Assembly (NCBI RefSeq): GCF_008806955.1
Contig: NZ_CP031727.1
Location: 992,001-1,056,000, forward strand
DNA length: 64,000 nucleotides
Source: Cellvibrio sp. KY-YJ-3
Lineage (GTDB): Bacteria; Pseudomonadota; Gammaproteobacteria; Pseudomonadales; Cellvibrionaceae
Direction: 5' to 3'
This document shows positions 26,185 through 34,168 of this stretch, in pieces. Each line of letters begins with the position of its first letter. Within the stretch, counting starts at the first letter, position 1. The notes below the pieces were generated by a model, which was not told the origin of the DNA, searched no databases, and worked only from the letters and a program-made list of their open reading frames with translations. The translations under genes and the position numbers were made by a program.

Positions 26185-26196
26185 AACCATTTGGTT
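26185..26196 (-). promoter_or_regulatory. Candidate ArsR operator 2
   Basis: AACCATTTGGTT with perfect AACCA / TGGTT arms, 40 bp (about four helical turns) from operator 1. Spacing and shared ACCAnnTGGT core suggest one regulator binds both. Confidence 0.5.
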
Positions 26197-26351
26197 AAAT
26201 ATAATTCTTTTGTGGGTCGCCAGTCGAGCGCTATAAAACGTAAAGCCCAGTAAAGGGTCGGCTGCAGTGACGCTTATCACTATCGCCCTGCACTGGCGCC
26301 ATCTATGCTTGGCGGTGGTAAATCTGACAATAACTAACGAAAGGGGTATGT

Positions 26352-27368
26352 ATGCTGAACTTTGGCAAGCTGTTGGTGATGGTATGTTTGGGCTGCTGTG
26401 CACTGGTTGCACAGGCGGATGAGGCGGTAAAAATCCACAAGGCGATTCAGTTTGCCGCGCCCGACAACTTCCCGCTCACGCTGGATATTTACGTGCCGCA
26501 GACGGGTAAAAAATCCTACCCGGTGCTGGTGATTTACCACGGCGGCGGTTGGCTGGTGAATAACAACTCGATCATGCACGACATGGCGACCAAGGTGGCG
26601 CGCGACGGCGACATGGTGGTGGCGAATATGAACTATCGCCTGCTGGGCGATCAGAGCAACACGGTCACCATGAACCAGATTATTGAGGACGTATTCGGCG
26701 GCCTGCTCTGGGTGAAGGAGAATATTGGCCAATACAGCGGCGACCCTACCCGGGTGGCGATTACCGGCGACAGCGCCGGCGGCCACTTGACTGCCATGAT
26801 TCTCACCCGTGGCCGCCAGTTGGAGAGCGATGGTTACGCGGGTGCGAGTTTGGGTTTCAAGCCCAGCTATTTACCCGCAGGCAAAACCGCCGAACAAGTC
26901 GCCCGGGAGGATGGCTTGAAAGTGCAGGCGGCCGTGGTCAGTTATGGTGCATTTGATCTCTACGCGGCGGCAAAAGGCGGTTTTGAATCGCCCGGCAACA
27001 TGTTTTGGAAGTTTGGCAATGCGGAGCCGCGCGGCCTGTTTGGTAAAGACATTAACGTGAACGACAACCCGGAGCATTACCAAGCGGTATCGCCCATTTA
27101 TTTTGTGCCCAAGGCTAGTGAATACCCACTGCCACCACAATTTGTACACGTGGGCAGCCTGGACAAAACCACGCCACCCGCCGCGGCGCAGCACTATGTG
27201 GATTTACTGAAAGCGGGCAAACAACCGGTGGAGTACAAGGTTTACCCCAACAAAACCCACGCCTATTTGGATAACGGCTGTAACTGGGCGGGCAGTTGTT
27301 TTGATAAAGATGCGCTCTGGCCAATGGAGGACATCATCAACTTCCTGCAAAAGACGCTCAAGCCTTAA
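26352..27368 (+). CDS. Exported alpha/beta-hydrolase (esterase/lipase of the HSL/carboxylesterase type)
   Basis: 338 aa. A signal peptide ends in AQA-DEAV (about residue 22). The oxyanion motif HGGGW lies at 63-67, the nucleophile elbow GDSAGGH has Ser141, and the catalytic His is in NKTHAYLDNG near the C-terminus. A Cys pair in DNGCNWAGSCF may form a disulphide. These exported hydrolases often remove acetyl or feruloyl esters from polysaccharides, which fits the organism, but no sugar-binding module is present. Confidence 0.9.
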   Translation: MLNFGKLLVMVCLGCCALVAQADEAVKIHKAIQFAAPDNFPLTLDIYVPQTGKKSYPVLVIYHGGGWLVNNNSIMHDMATKVARDGDMVVANMNYRLLGDQSNTVTMNQIIEDVFGGLLWVKENIGQYSGDPTRVAITGDSAGGHLTAMILTRGRQLESDGYAGASLGFKPSYLPAGKTAEQVAREDGLKVQAAVVSYGAFDLYAAAKGGFESPGNMFWKFGNAEPRGLFGKDINVNDNPEHYQAVSPIYFVPKASEYPLPPQFVHVGSLDKTTPPAAAQHYVDLLKAGKQPVEYKVYPNKTHAYLDNGCNWAGSCFDKDALWPMEDIINFLQKTLKP

Positions 27369-27459
27369 GCCTTCACGCGCGGACGGGCAGCAATTTTTCA
27401 GCAATGGTTCAGTTTTTGCTGCCTAGTCTTGTACGACATGTCCGCTGGAGGGATTAATC

Positions 27460-27576
27460 GTGAAAAAGTCGGTATCGGTATTGGCAGGTTTGTTAGTCAT
27501 GTGGGGCTTGGTGATGGTGGTAGTGCCGGAGCGCACCCCGCCATCCAAACCGAACGCGGTAAACGCGGTGTTTTAG
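27460..27576 (+). CDS. 38-aa single-span membrane protein
   Basis: Starts at GTG with GGAGGG 7 nt upstream, an excellent ribosome site. It reads MKKSVSVLAGLLVMWGLVMV, then VVPERTPPSKPNAVNAVF. One hydrophobic span (about 5-22) is flanked by lysines on the inside and a Pro-rich tail. A longer open frame overlaps it (27429-27623) but has no good start. Function unknown; possible small transporter or kinase accessory. I think it is real because of its ribosome site and composition. Confidence 0.6.
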   Translation: MKKSVSVLAGLLVMWGLVMVVVPERTPPSKPNAVNAVF

Positions 27577-27624
27577 ACGTTTCGCTATCGCCCTCTGACG
27601 AGTCATTTTTCCCTGCCGGTTAAT

Positions 27625-27645
27625 GCAGGGGTGTTTTGCCCCTGC
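27625..27645. terminator. GC-rich hairpin after the small membrane protein
   Basis: GCAGGGG, loop TGTTTTG, CCCCTGC. The hairpin is strong but lacks a following T-run, so termination may be partial. Confidence 0.45.
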
Positions 27646-27676
27646 GTGCACGATCTTTCACGCGATAATGATGGCT

Positions 27677-27731
27677 ATATTCATCATTTTGCTGAAAAAT
27701 CGCCCCTTTGATGCATATATCCATCATTTTG
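27677..27731. repeat. Direct repeat upstream of recQ
   Basis: ATAT-T/C-CATCATTTTG occurs at 27677-27691 and 27717-27731, exactly 40 bp apart. The second copy lies within an inverted repeat CCTTTGAT / ATCAAAGG (27705-27739). These sit directly in front of recQ and may be regulator sites. Confidence 0.4.
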
Positions 27732-27756
27732 ATCAAAGGTTTGTAATCCCTTCGCA

Positions 27757-29562
27757 ATGAAAACTCCTCTCGCTATTTTAAATTCCACCTTTGGCTATCA
27801 TGAATTTCGCGGCCCGCAAGCGGCGGTGATTGATGCGTTAGTGGCCGGTGAAGATGTACTGGTGCTAATGCCCACCGGCGGCGGTAAATCCCTGTGCTAC
27901 CAGATTCCGGCACTGGTGCGTGAAGGTGTGGGCATTGTGGTATCACCACTGATCGCATTGATGCAGGATCAAGTCAGTGCGCTGCGCGAATTGGGCGTGC
28001 GTGCCGGGTTTTTAAATTCGTCGCTTTCACCGCAAGAAATGTGGCAAACCGAATTGGCGCTGCAGCGCGGTGAGCTGGATATGCTTTACGTTGCGCCCGA
28101 GCGCTTGATTCAGCCGCGCACATTGGAATTATTTCACCAGATAAAAATTTCCCTGTTTGCGATTGATGAAGCCCACTGTGTATCGCAATGGGGTCACGAT
28201 TTCCGTTCCGATTATTTAAAGCTGGAACTATTGCACCGCGAATTCCCGCAAGTGCCGCGCATTGCATTAACGGCAACCGCCGATGTGCGCACGCGCGATG
28301 AAATTATCGCGCGCTTGCAATTGGAAAATGCGCAGCAATTTATTAACGGCTTTGATCGCCCGAATATTCAATATCGCATTGCACAAAAAAATAATCCCAA
28401 AATCCAGTTGATGCGTTTTTTGCGTGAAGAACAAGCGGGTAACTCCGGCATTGTGTATTGCTTGTCGCGCAATAAAGTCGAACAGATTGCCGAGTGGTTG
28501 AGCAGTGAAAAATTTACCGCACTACCCTATCACGCCGGTTTACCTGCCAATGTGCGGCAAAAAAATCAGGAGCGGTTTTTACGCGAAGATAACATCATTA
28601 TGGTGGCGACTATCGCGTTTGGTATGGGCATCGATAAACCCGATGTGCGTTTTGTCGCGCATCTGGATCTGCCTAAAAGTATTGAAGCTTATTATCAGGA
28701 AACCGGCCGCGCGGGGCGCGATGGTGAACCGGCAACTACTTTATTACTTTACGGGCTGGAAGATGTTGTTAAATTGCGGCAGATGATGGCGCAAAGTGAA
28801 GGCAGTGAAGAATTTAAACGCAATGAACAGCAGCGTTTAAATGCGATGCTCGGCCTGTGTGAAATTACCAGCTGTCGCCGCCAGAGTTTGCTGCGCTATT
28901 TTGGCGATACCCTCGCGCAGCCCTGCGGCAATTGCGATTGCTGCATCACCCCACCACAAACCTGGGACGCTACCGAAGCGGTGCAGATGGCGCTCTCCTG
29001 TGTGTATCGCACTGGCCAGCGGTTTGGCGCGGGCCATGTGATTGATGTATTGCGCGGCAGCAACAATGAAAAAATATTGTCGTTCGATCATCACAAACTC
29101 ACCACCTACGGCATTGGTAAACATTTAAGTGCGGATGAATGGAAAGCGATTTTTCGCCAGCTGGTTGCGCGTGGTTTGTTGGACGTCAATAGCGATGGTT
29201 TTGGCGGTTTGGTATTAAATGAAAGCTGCCGGGCATTTTTGCGTGGCGACGAAAAAATCAGTTTGCGCCGCGATATTAAAGCAGCGAACAACTCGCCGCG
29301 TCGCGCCAACCTCGGTCAGGGGATTGAAGCAGAGGATCAGGGTTTGTGGAATGCCCTGCGCTCCTGCCGCAAACGCCTCGCCGAAGAACAGGGCGTACCG
29401 CCCTACGTGATTTTTCACGATGCGACTCTGCGCGAAATGTTGGAATTCCGCCCGCTTACAGCAGAACAATTGCGCAGCATTACCGGTGTGGGTGAAAGTA
29501 AATTGAAACGTTTTGGTGAAGAGTTTTTAGCGGTGATTCGCACGGCGGAATACGAGGAATAA
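27757..29562 (+). CDS. recQ: ATP-dependent DNA helicase RecQ
   Basis: 601 aa. Walker A is PTGGGKS (Lys44); DEAH box reads AIDEAHCVSQWGHDFR; helicase motifs III-VI follow (ALTATADVRTRDEI, FDRPNIQYRI, GIVYCLSRNKVE, ATIAFGMGIDKPDVRFVAH, YQETGRAGRDG). A zinc-binding set (CEITSCRRQSLLRYFGD, PCGNCDCC) and a C-terminal HRDC domain (about 525-600) complete the bacterial RecQ architecture. It unwinds DNA in recombination repair. The downstream DUF457 gene begins one nucleotide after the stop and is probably co-transcribed. Confidence 0.97.
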   Translation: MKTPLAILNSTFGYHEFRGPQAAVIDALVAGEDVLVLMPTGGGKSLCYQIPALVREGVGIVVSPLIALMQDQVSALRELGVRAGFLNSSLSPQEMWQTELALQRGELDMLYVAPERLIQPRTLELFHQIKISLFAIDEAHCVSQWGHDFRSDYLKLELLHREFPQVPRIALTATADVRTRDEIIARLQLENAQQFINGFDRPNIQYRIAQKNNPKIQLMRFLREEQAGNSGIVYCLSRNKVEQIAEWLSSEKFTALPYHAGLPANVRQKNQERFLREDNIIMVATIAFGMGIDKPDVRFVAHLDLPKSIEAYYQETGRAGRDGEPATTLLLYGLEDVVKLRQMMAQSEGSEEFKRNEQQRLNAMLGLCEITSCRRQSLLRYFGDTLAQPCGNCDCCITPPQTWDATEAVQMALSCVYRTGQRFGAGHVIDVLRGSNNEKILSFDHHKLTTYGIGKHLSADEWKAIFRQLVARGLLDVNSDGFGGLVLNESCRAFLRGDEKISLRRDIKAANNSPRRANLGQGIEAEDQGLWNALRSCRKRLAEEQGVPPYVIFHDATLREMLEFRPLTAEQLRSITGVGESKLKRFGEEFLAVIRTAEYEE

Positions 29563-29563
29563 T

Positions 29564-30601
29564 ATGGACTCTTTATCGCAAATTGCCTTGGGCGCTGCCG
29601 TGGGTGTCGCCGTGATGGGACGCAAGACAGCGCTGTGGAAAGCCGCGCTTATGGGGGCTGTTGTGGGCACCTTACCGGATCTGGATGTGTTGATCAGTCA
29701 CGGCGATCCCATTCGCGATATGACCTTGCATCGCACTGAAAGTCACGCGTTATTTTACCTCACGTTAGTGGCACCCTTGTTTGCATGGTTCATCGCCACC
29801 ATCGCGCGTGAAAAACATTTATTTAAACACTGGTGGCTCGCGGTGTGGTTGGTGTTAGTCACCCATCCGCTGCTAGATACCATGACCATTTATGGCACTC
29901 AACTGGCACTGCCGTTTAGCGATTATCCGTTTGGTATCGGCAGTGTATTTATTATCGATCCGCTCTATACATTGCCGCTATTAATCGGTACCGCTATCGC
30001 ACTGGCGCGCAAAAAATTTACCGGTTTGCGGTGGAATAATATCGGCCTGGCGCTGAGCAGCGGGTATTTAGTTTGGGGTTTGGCGATGCAGTTTTACGTC
30101 GGCACCCTGGCTGACAAAGCTATCGCTGCGCAAGGCTTGGCGGTGGAAAAACGGTTGGTAGTTGCATCGCCTTTTAACAGTTTGTTATGGCGGATTGTGG
30201 CTATTACACCGGAAGGTTACGCCGAGGGTTTTTATTCACTGCTGGATAACAACACACAGATTAATTTTGTGGAGTATCCACGCGGCACGGATTTGTATCG
30301 GCTACTTGATGGCAATTGGGAAGCAGAGCGTATCGCCTGGTTTAGTCACGGCTATTTCAAAGTGTCCGAGCACAAGGGCGTTATTAGCATCACAGATTTA
30401 CGCATGGGCCTTGAACCCTATTACACCTTTACTTTTGCGGTGGCCGAGCGGAGCAATTCGCAGCCCAATGCACCGCTGGATTTTATTACACCGCAACAAG
30501 TGGCTCCCAACATCAATAGCGAGCAAAGTTTGCAATGGCTTCCGCAGCGCTTGCTGGGTAATACCAACCAACCATTAATAGAATTTTTAAATACACCTTA
30601 A
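29564..30601 (+). CDS. Membrane-bound metal-dependent hydrolase (YdjM/DUF457 family)
   Basis: 345 aa. The N-terminus has the family pattern MDSLSQIALGAAVGVAVMG and GTLPDLDVLISH, and the conserved HRTESHALFY and THPLLDTMTIYG motifs supply the metal ligands (His, Asp). Several membrane helices span about 75-200, and the C-terminal part (about 200-345) is a soluble extension without known motifs. The family is thought to include phospholipid or peptidase-like hydrolases; no substrate is established. It forms an operon with recQ. Confidence 0.85.
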   Translation: MDSLSQIALGAAVGVAVMGRKTALWKAALMGAVVGTLPDLDVLISHGDPIRDMTLHRTESHALFYLTLVAPLFAWFIATIAREKHLFKHWWLAVWLVLVTHPLLDTMTIYGTQLALPFSDYPFGIGSVFIIDPLYTLPLLIGTAIALARKKFTGLRWNNIGLALSSGYLVWGLAMQFYVGTLADKAIAAQGLAVEKRLVVASPFNSLLWRIVAITPEGYAEGFYSLLDNNTQINFVEYPRGTDLYRLLDGNWEAERIAWFSHGYFKVSEHKGVISITDLRMGLEPYYTFTFAVAERSNSQPNAPLDFITPQQVAPNINSEQSLQWLPQRLLGNTNQPLIEFLNTP

Positions 30602-30660
30602 GCGGTATTTATTACGCTCACATAGTCACGCGATACAATGATGGTATCCCCAGAGGTAGC

Positions 30661-32298
30661 ATGAATTTACTGTTGGATCGCACATTCAACCTGAGCTTTC
30701 CGGTTATTTTTACCCTGGGCATTTGCGCGGGCGTGAGTTGGCTCGCACACTGGGTGAGCCGGCAACGCACATTTCCGGGCCGTTTCAGTTTTGTATTAAT
30801 TCACCTTGCCAGCCTGTGGTGGCTGTTCGCGGCCGCGCTGGAAATGGCGGTGTTGCAACCCAACCATAAAATATTTTGGGCGGCCATGGCCTGGCCCGGC
30901 ATAGTGGCAGCACCGACCTTTTGGGCGATTTTTTTATGGCAGTACGTTAACAGTATTCATCGCCCACTGGCGCGCTGGAAATTAGCGGTACTGATGTTAA
31001 TGCCACTGTGTTGTTGGTTGCTGGCTCTTACCAATCCTGTGCACCAATTGTTTTATGGTGCAGCTACCGCGCCTATTAATAATTCCCCCGGTGCAGCTAT
31101 TCGCTATGCACACGGCCCACTGTTTTATGCGGCGGCGGTGTATGTGTATTTATTTATGTTGTTTTGTATTGCGGTAGTTATTCAGGCTGCGGTGCGCAGC
31201 CGCGGTTTGTATCGCCGTCATTATTTGGCGTTTGTATTGGTCACGGCAGTACCTTGGGCAGCAAATATCAGTTACGTAGTGTTTGGTAAAACCATTTTTG
31301 GTTTCGATCCCACACCCTTTAGTTTTGCGTTTACGCTTGCGGCATTTGCCTGGTTAATTGTGGGCGTGCGTTTGTTTGATGTGCTGCCCGTTGCGCGGCA
31401 TTTATTGTTGGATGCACTACTCGACCCGGTGCTCGTGATAGATACGCAGCAGCGGGTGATAGAGGCGAATCCGGCGGCGCTGGCCTTGGCGAATTCACCT
31501 ACTGCATGGCAAGGGTGCGCGCTAGAAGAGTGGCCAGTGATAGGCCGGGATTTACAACAATTACTCGCGCTCCATATCAACCAACAAGAGCCGCAATTGC
31601 TTACCCTTGCGGACGGCGAACGCTTTTACGAATTGCGCGCGAGTGCGATAACCCGTGCGACCCGCGACGGCCCTTTAGTGCTCGGCAAAATGCTCTACCT
31701 GCGCGATGTTACCCAGCGCTATTTGAGTGAATTAAAACTCTCCGAAGCCTTGGCGCTGAGTGAGCAGCGCTTAAAAACTATCACCAACTTACATGAATTA
31801 TTGCGCGAGCAGGCGCTGCGCGATCCACTCACCGGTTTATACAATCGCCGTTATCTGGATGAATTTTTTGCGCTGGAAATCGCCCGTGCGCGCCGTCATT
31901 CCCGCCCTATGGTGTTGGCACTCATTGATTTGGATCACTTCAAACAACTCAACGATGATCACGGTCATTTAATTGGCGATGATGTGCTTAAATCCGTCGC
32001 ATTATTTTTGGTGGAAAATGTGCGCGCGTCCGATGTGCTCTTTCGCATTGGTGGTGAGGAGTTTTTAGTGATATTGCCCGATGTCGATGCGCAGGCAGCG
32101 TTTACCCGGCTCAATAAACTCTGCAGCGCGTTTGCGGCAGTACCGATGGACACGCGCAAAGGCGGACTGTCTCTGACTTTTTCAGCGGGCCTCGCGCTCT
32201 GGCCAGAGCAGGGCGACACACTGGATGAATTAATTCTGCATGCCGACGCGGCGCTCTACCGCGCGAAAGCGGCAGGGCGCAATTGTGTTCACCAATAA
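30661..32298 (+). CDS. 7TM-PAS-GGDEF diguanylate cyclase
   Basis: 545 aa. Residues about 1-240 form a seven-helix membrane sensor of the histidine-kinase 7TM type. A PAS-like domain (about 250-365) follows, then a coiled linker and GGDEF (about 385-545). The active motif is GGEEF (RIGGEEFLVILPD), with RASD five residues upstream as an I-site. Cyclase activity is likely. AGAGGTAGC precedes the ATG. The ligand of the 7TM domain is unknown. No EAL domain is present. Confidence 0.9.
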   Translation: MNLLLDRTFNLSFPVIFTLGICAGVSWLAHWVSRQRTFPGRFSFVLIHLASLWWLFAAALEMAVLQPNHKIFWAAMAWPGIVAAPTFWAIFLWQYVNSIHRPLARWKLAVLMLMPLCCWLLALTNPVHQLFYGAATAPINNSPGAAIRYAHGPLFYAAAVYVYLFMLFCIAVVIQAAVRSRGLYRRHYLAFVLVTAVPWAANISYVVFGKTIFGFDPTPFSFAFTLAAFAWLIVGVRLFDVLPVARHLLLDALLDPVLVIDTQQRVIEANPAALALANSPTAWQGCALEEWPVIGRDLQQLLALHINQQEPQLLTLADGERFYELRASAITRATRDGPLVLGKMLYLRDVTQRYLSELKLSEALALSEQRLKTITNLHELLREQALRDPLTGLYNRRYLDEFFALEIARARRHSRPMVLALIDLDHFKQLNDDHGHLIGDDVLKSVALFLVENVRASDVLFRIGGEEFLVILPDVDAQAAFTRLNKLCSAFAAVPMDTRKGGLSLTFSAGLALWPEQGDTLDELILHADAALYRAKAAGRNCVHQ

Positions 32299-32373
32299 GG
32301 TGCACGGGTAGATTGACGAACTGCCTATTTAATGATTAATTGGCGCGTCAATCAAATAACCAGGAGCAAGGAA

Positions 32374-33069
32374 ATGACAGACGCTAATCCCTATCAAACC
32401 CCGCAAAGTAATTTGCACGAGCAACAACCGGTGCATTATCAAATCAATCCCAACTGGGATATTGGCGATGTATTCAAAGAAGCCTGGCAGTTAACCAGCG
32501 GTTACAAGGCAACCCTCTGGGGTGCAATGCTGATTTACATTGCAATTTCTATCGCGGTATCGCTGCCGTTTGAATTTATCGGCAAAGATTCGCTGGTAAT
32601 AATGTTCATCTCACAAATTGTGATTGGTTTGGTGACCTACCCGCTTTACGCCGGTATCACCATGCTCGGTATTAAGCGCAGTGTAGGCGCGGCCACCAAC
32701 GCATTTATGGTGTTTGATTATTATTCAAAAATTATCCCCATCTTTTTGCTGTATGTGGCGATGGTGATTTTAATTTTAATCGGCTTGGTACTGCTGGTTA
32801 TCCCCGGTATTTATTTAGCGGTTGCTTACTCCATGGCGATTCCACTGCTGGTGGAAAAAAACATGGGTATTTGGGAAGCGCTGGAAACCTCGCGTAAAAC
32901 CATTCACAAATGCTGGTTTAGAGTTTTCGGCTTGTACTTAGTGGTGTTGGTTGTAGTAATTCTGGCGATGCTGCCCTTGGGTATTGGTTTGATCTGGGCG
33001 GTGCCTTTGGTCAATCTGGTGATGGGTGTGGTGTATCGCAACCTGTTTAGCGTGGGTGAAAACGTTTAA
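32374..33069 (+). CDS. Multi-pass membrane protein of unknown function
   Basis: 231 aa from MTDANPYQTPQSNLHEQ, chosen because AGGAG lies 9 nt upstream; an in-frame ATG at 32332 precedes it. NPYQTPQ at the N-terminus is common in small gammaproteobacterial membrane proteins. Five or more hydrophobic helices follow from about residue 50, with a charged amphipathic stretch LLVEKNMGIWEALETSRKTIHKCWF near 150-175, a pattern I associate with glycerophosphodiester-phosphodiesterase-type membrane domains. Function unknown. Confidence 0.7.
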   Translation: MTDANPYQTPQSNLHEQQPVHYQINPNWDIGDVFKEAWQLTSGYKATLWGAMLIYIAISIAVSLPFEFIGKDSLVIMFISQIVIGLVTYPLYAGITMLGIKRSVGAATNAFMVFDYYSKIIPIFLLYVAMVILILIGLVLLVIPGIYLAVAYSMAIPLLVEKNMGIWEALETSRKTIHKCWFRVFGLYLVVLVVVILAMLPLGIGLIWAVPLVNLVMGVVYRNLFSVGENV

Positions 33070-33103
33070 GCTAATTTGATTCCGGCAGCAGCGGGTATCG
33101 CAG

Positions 33104-33135
33104 ACCCCCGAACAGATTGTTGTTCGGGGGTTTTT
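33104..33135 (+). terminator. Intrinsic terminator
   Basis: ACCCCCGAAC, loop AGATTGTT, GTTCGGGGGT and T-run. It closes the membrane-protein gene; the RIO kinase converges from the other side. Confidence 0.9.
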
Positions 33136-33146
33136 ATTTTGTGGAG

Positions 33147-34007
33147 TTAAAACTCGCCATCGCGCGCCATGCGCTCGCGCTCTTTGCGATCTTCCTCTTC
33201 TTCTTTCGCGTGTTCGATAATGCGCATCATGGTGGCGATATCGGCGTCGACGTTGCTCTCGGCAAATTCGCCGGTGAGTTTTACATTGGGGTGCAGGTTG
33301 CCGTGTTCGAACAAATCCCAAATTTCTTCGGCGTAGTGAGTGACTAATAAATCCGGTGCGTATTGGCCAAAGTAGTCGCGCATATTGTTTACATCGCGGG
33401 TGAGCATGGCTTTGGCGTTGTTGTTACCGGCCGCGTTAACAGCCTGCGGCAGGTCGATGACCACCGGGCCTTCGTAATCCACCAACACGTTAAATTCGGA
33501 CAAGTCACCGTGAACCAGTCCGGCGCAGAGCATGCGCACAATTTCCATCATCATGCGCGCGTGGTAGTCGCGCGCCGTCTCCGGGTCAAAGGCGACAGCG
33601 TCCAGGCGCGGTGCGGGGTCGCCTTCTTCATCGACTACCAACTCCATTACCAGCACACCTTCCAAAAACCAGTAGGGTGTGGGGACACGCACACCGGCTT
33701 CGGCCAGGCGATAAAGTGCGTCCACCTCGGCGTTCAGCCAGGCCTCTTCCGCTTCTTTTTGGCCGTAACGGGTGCCTTTGGCCATGGCGCGCGCGCGGCG
33801 CGAATTGCGCACGGTGCGGCCTTCCTGATATTGCACCGCTTGTTTAAAACTGCGTTTATTGGCTTCTTTGTAGACTTTGGCACAGCGGACTTCGTTATTG
33901 GCGCGCACCACAAACACTTGCGCTTCTTTGCCGCTCATTAATTGGTAGTAAACCTCGTCGATCAGGCCGTCATCGACCAGAGGTTGTAAGCGTTTTGGTA
34001 TCTTCAT
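33147..34007 (-). CDS. RIO-family serine/protein kinase
   Basis: 286 aa from MKIPKRLQPLVDDGLID; 29 further codons are open upstream but look non-coding. Kinase elements: GKEAQVFVVRA (P-loop-like), CAKVYK with the ATP-binding Lys, MELVVDEEG hinge, catalytic HGDLSEFNVLVD and metal-binding VIDLPQAV. The C-terminal tail is strongly charged (EEEEDRKERERMARDGEF). RIO kinases are best known from eukaryotic ribosome maturation; in bacteria the substrate is mostly unknown. It is transcribed as a single gene. Confidence 0.92.
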   Translation of the reverse strand: MKIPKRLQPLVDDGLIDEVYYQLMSGKEAQVFVVRANNEVRCAKVYKEANKRSFKQAVQYQEGRTVRNSRRARAMAKGTRYGQKEAEEAWLNAEVDALYRLAEAGVRVPTPYWFLEGVLVMELVVDEEGDPAPRLDAVAFDPETARDYHARMMMEIVRMLCAGLVHGDLSEFNVLVDYEGPVVIDLPQAVNAAGNNNAKAMLTRDVNNMRDYFGQYAPDLLVTHYAEEIWDLFEHGNLHPNVKLTGEFAESNVDADIATMMRIIEHAKEEEEDRKERERMARDGEF

Positions 34008-34101
34008 TGATGCTCGGAATTGGGGAGAATGTGGCTGCATAATACCACTCATCCCCCCGAACCGGAAAAATGGCGGTGTTAATACTGCTTGCATAAGCGA
34101 T

Positions 34102-34141
34102 AAAAAACGCCGCCTTGCAGGCTGCAGGGCGGCGTTTTTTT
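34102..34141 (-). terminator. Intrinsic terminator after the S9 peptidase gene
   Basis: AAAAAACGCCGCC and GGCGGCGTTTTTT arms with a 13-nt loop. It has T-runs on both strands and lies after the peptidase stop. Confidence 0.88.
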
Positions 34142-34168
34142 ATCGGACTGACGTGAGCGGAGGAAAAG

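Noticed and set aside
27429-27623. 64-aa open frame overlapping the small membrane protein
   Set aside because: No ribosome site and no protein-like composition; the GTG frame in another register has a strong ribosome site.
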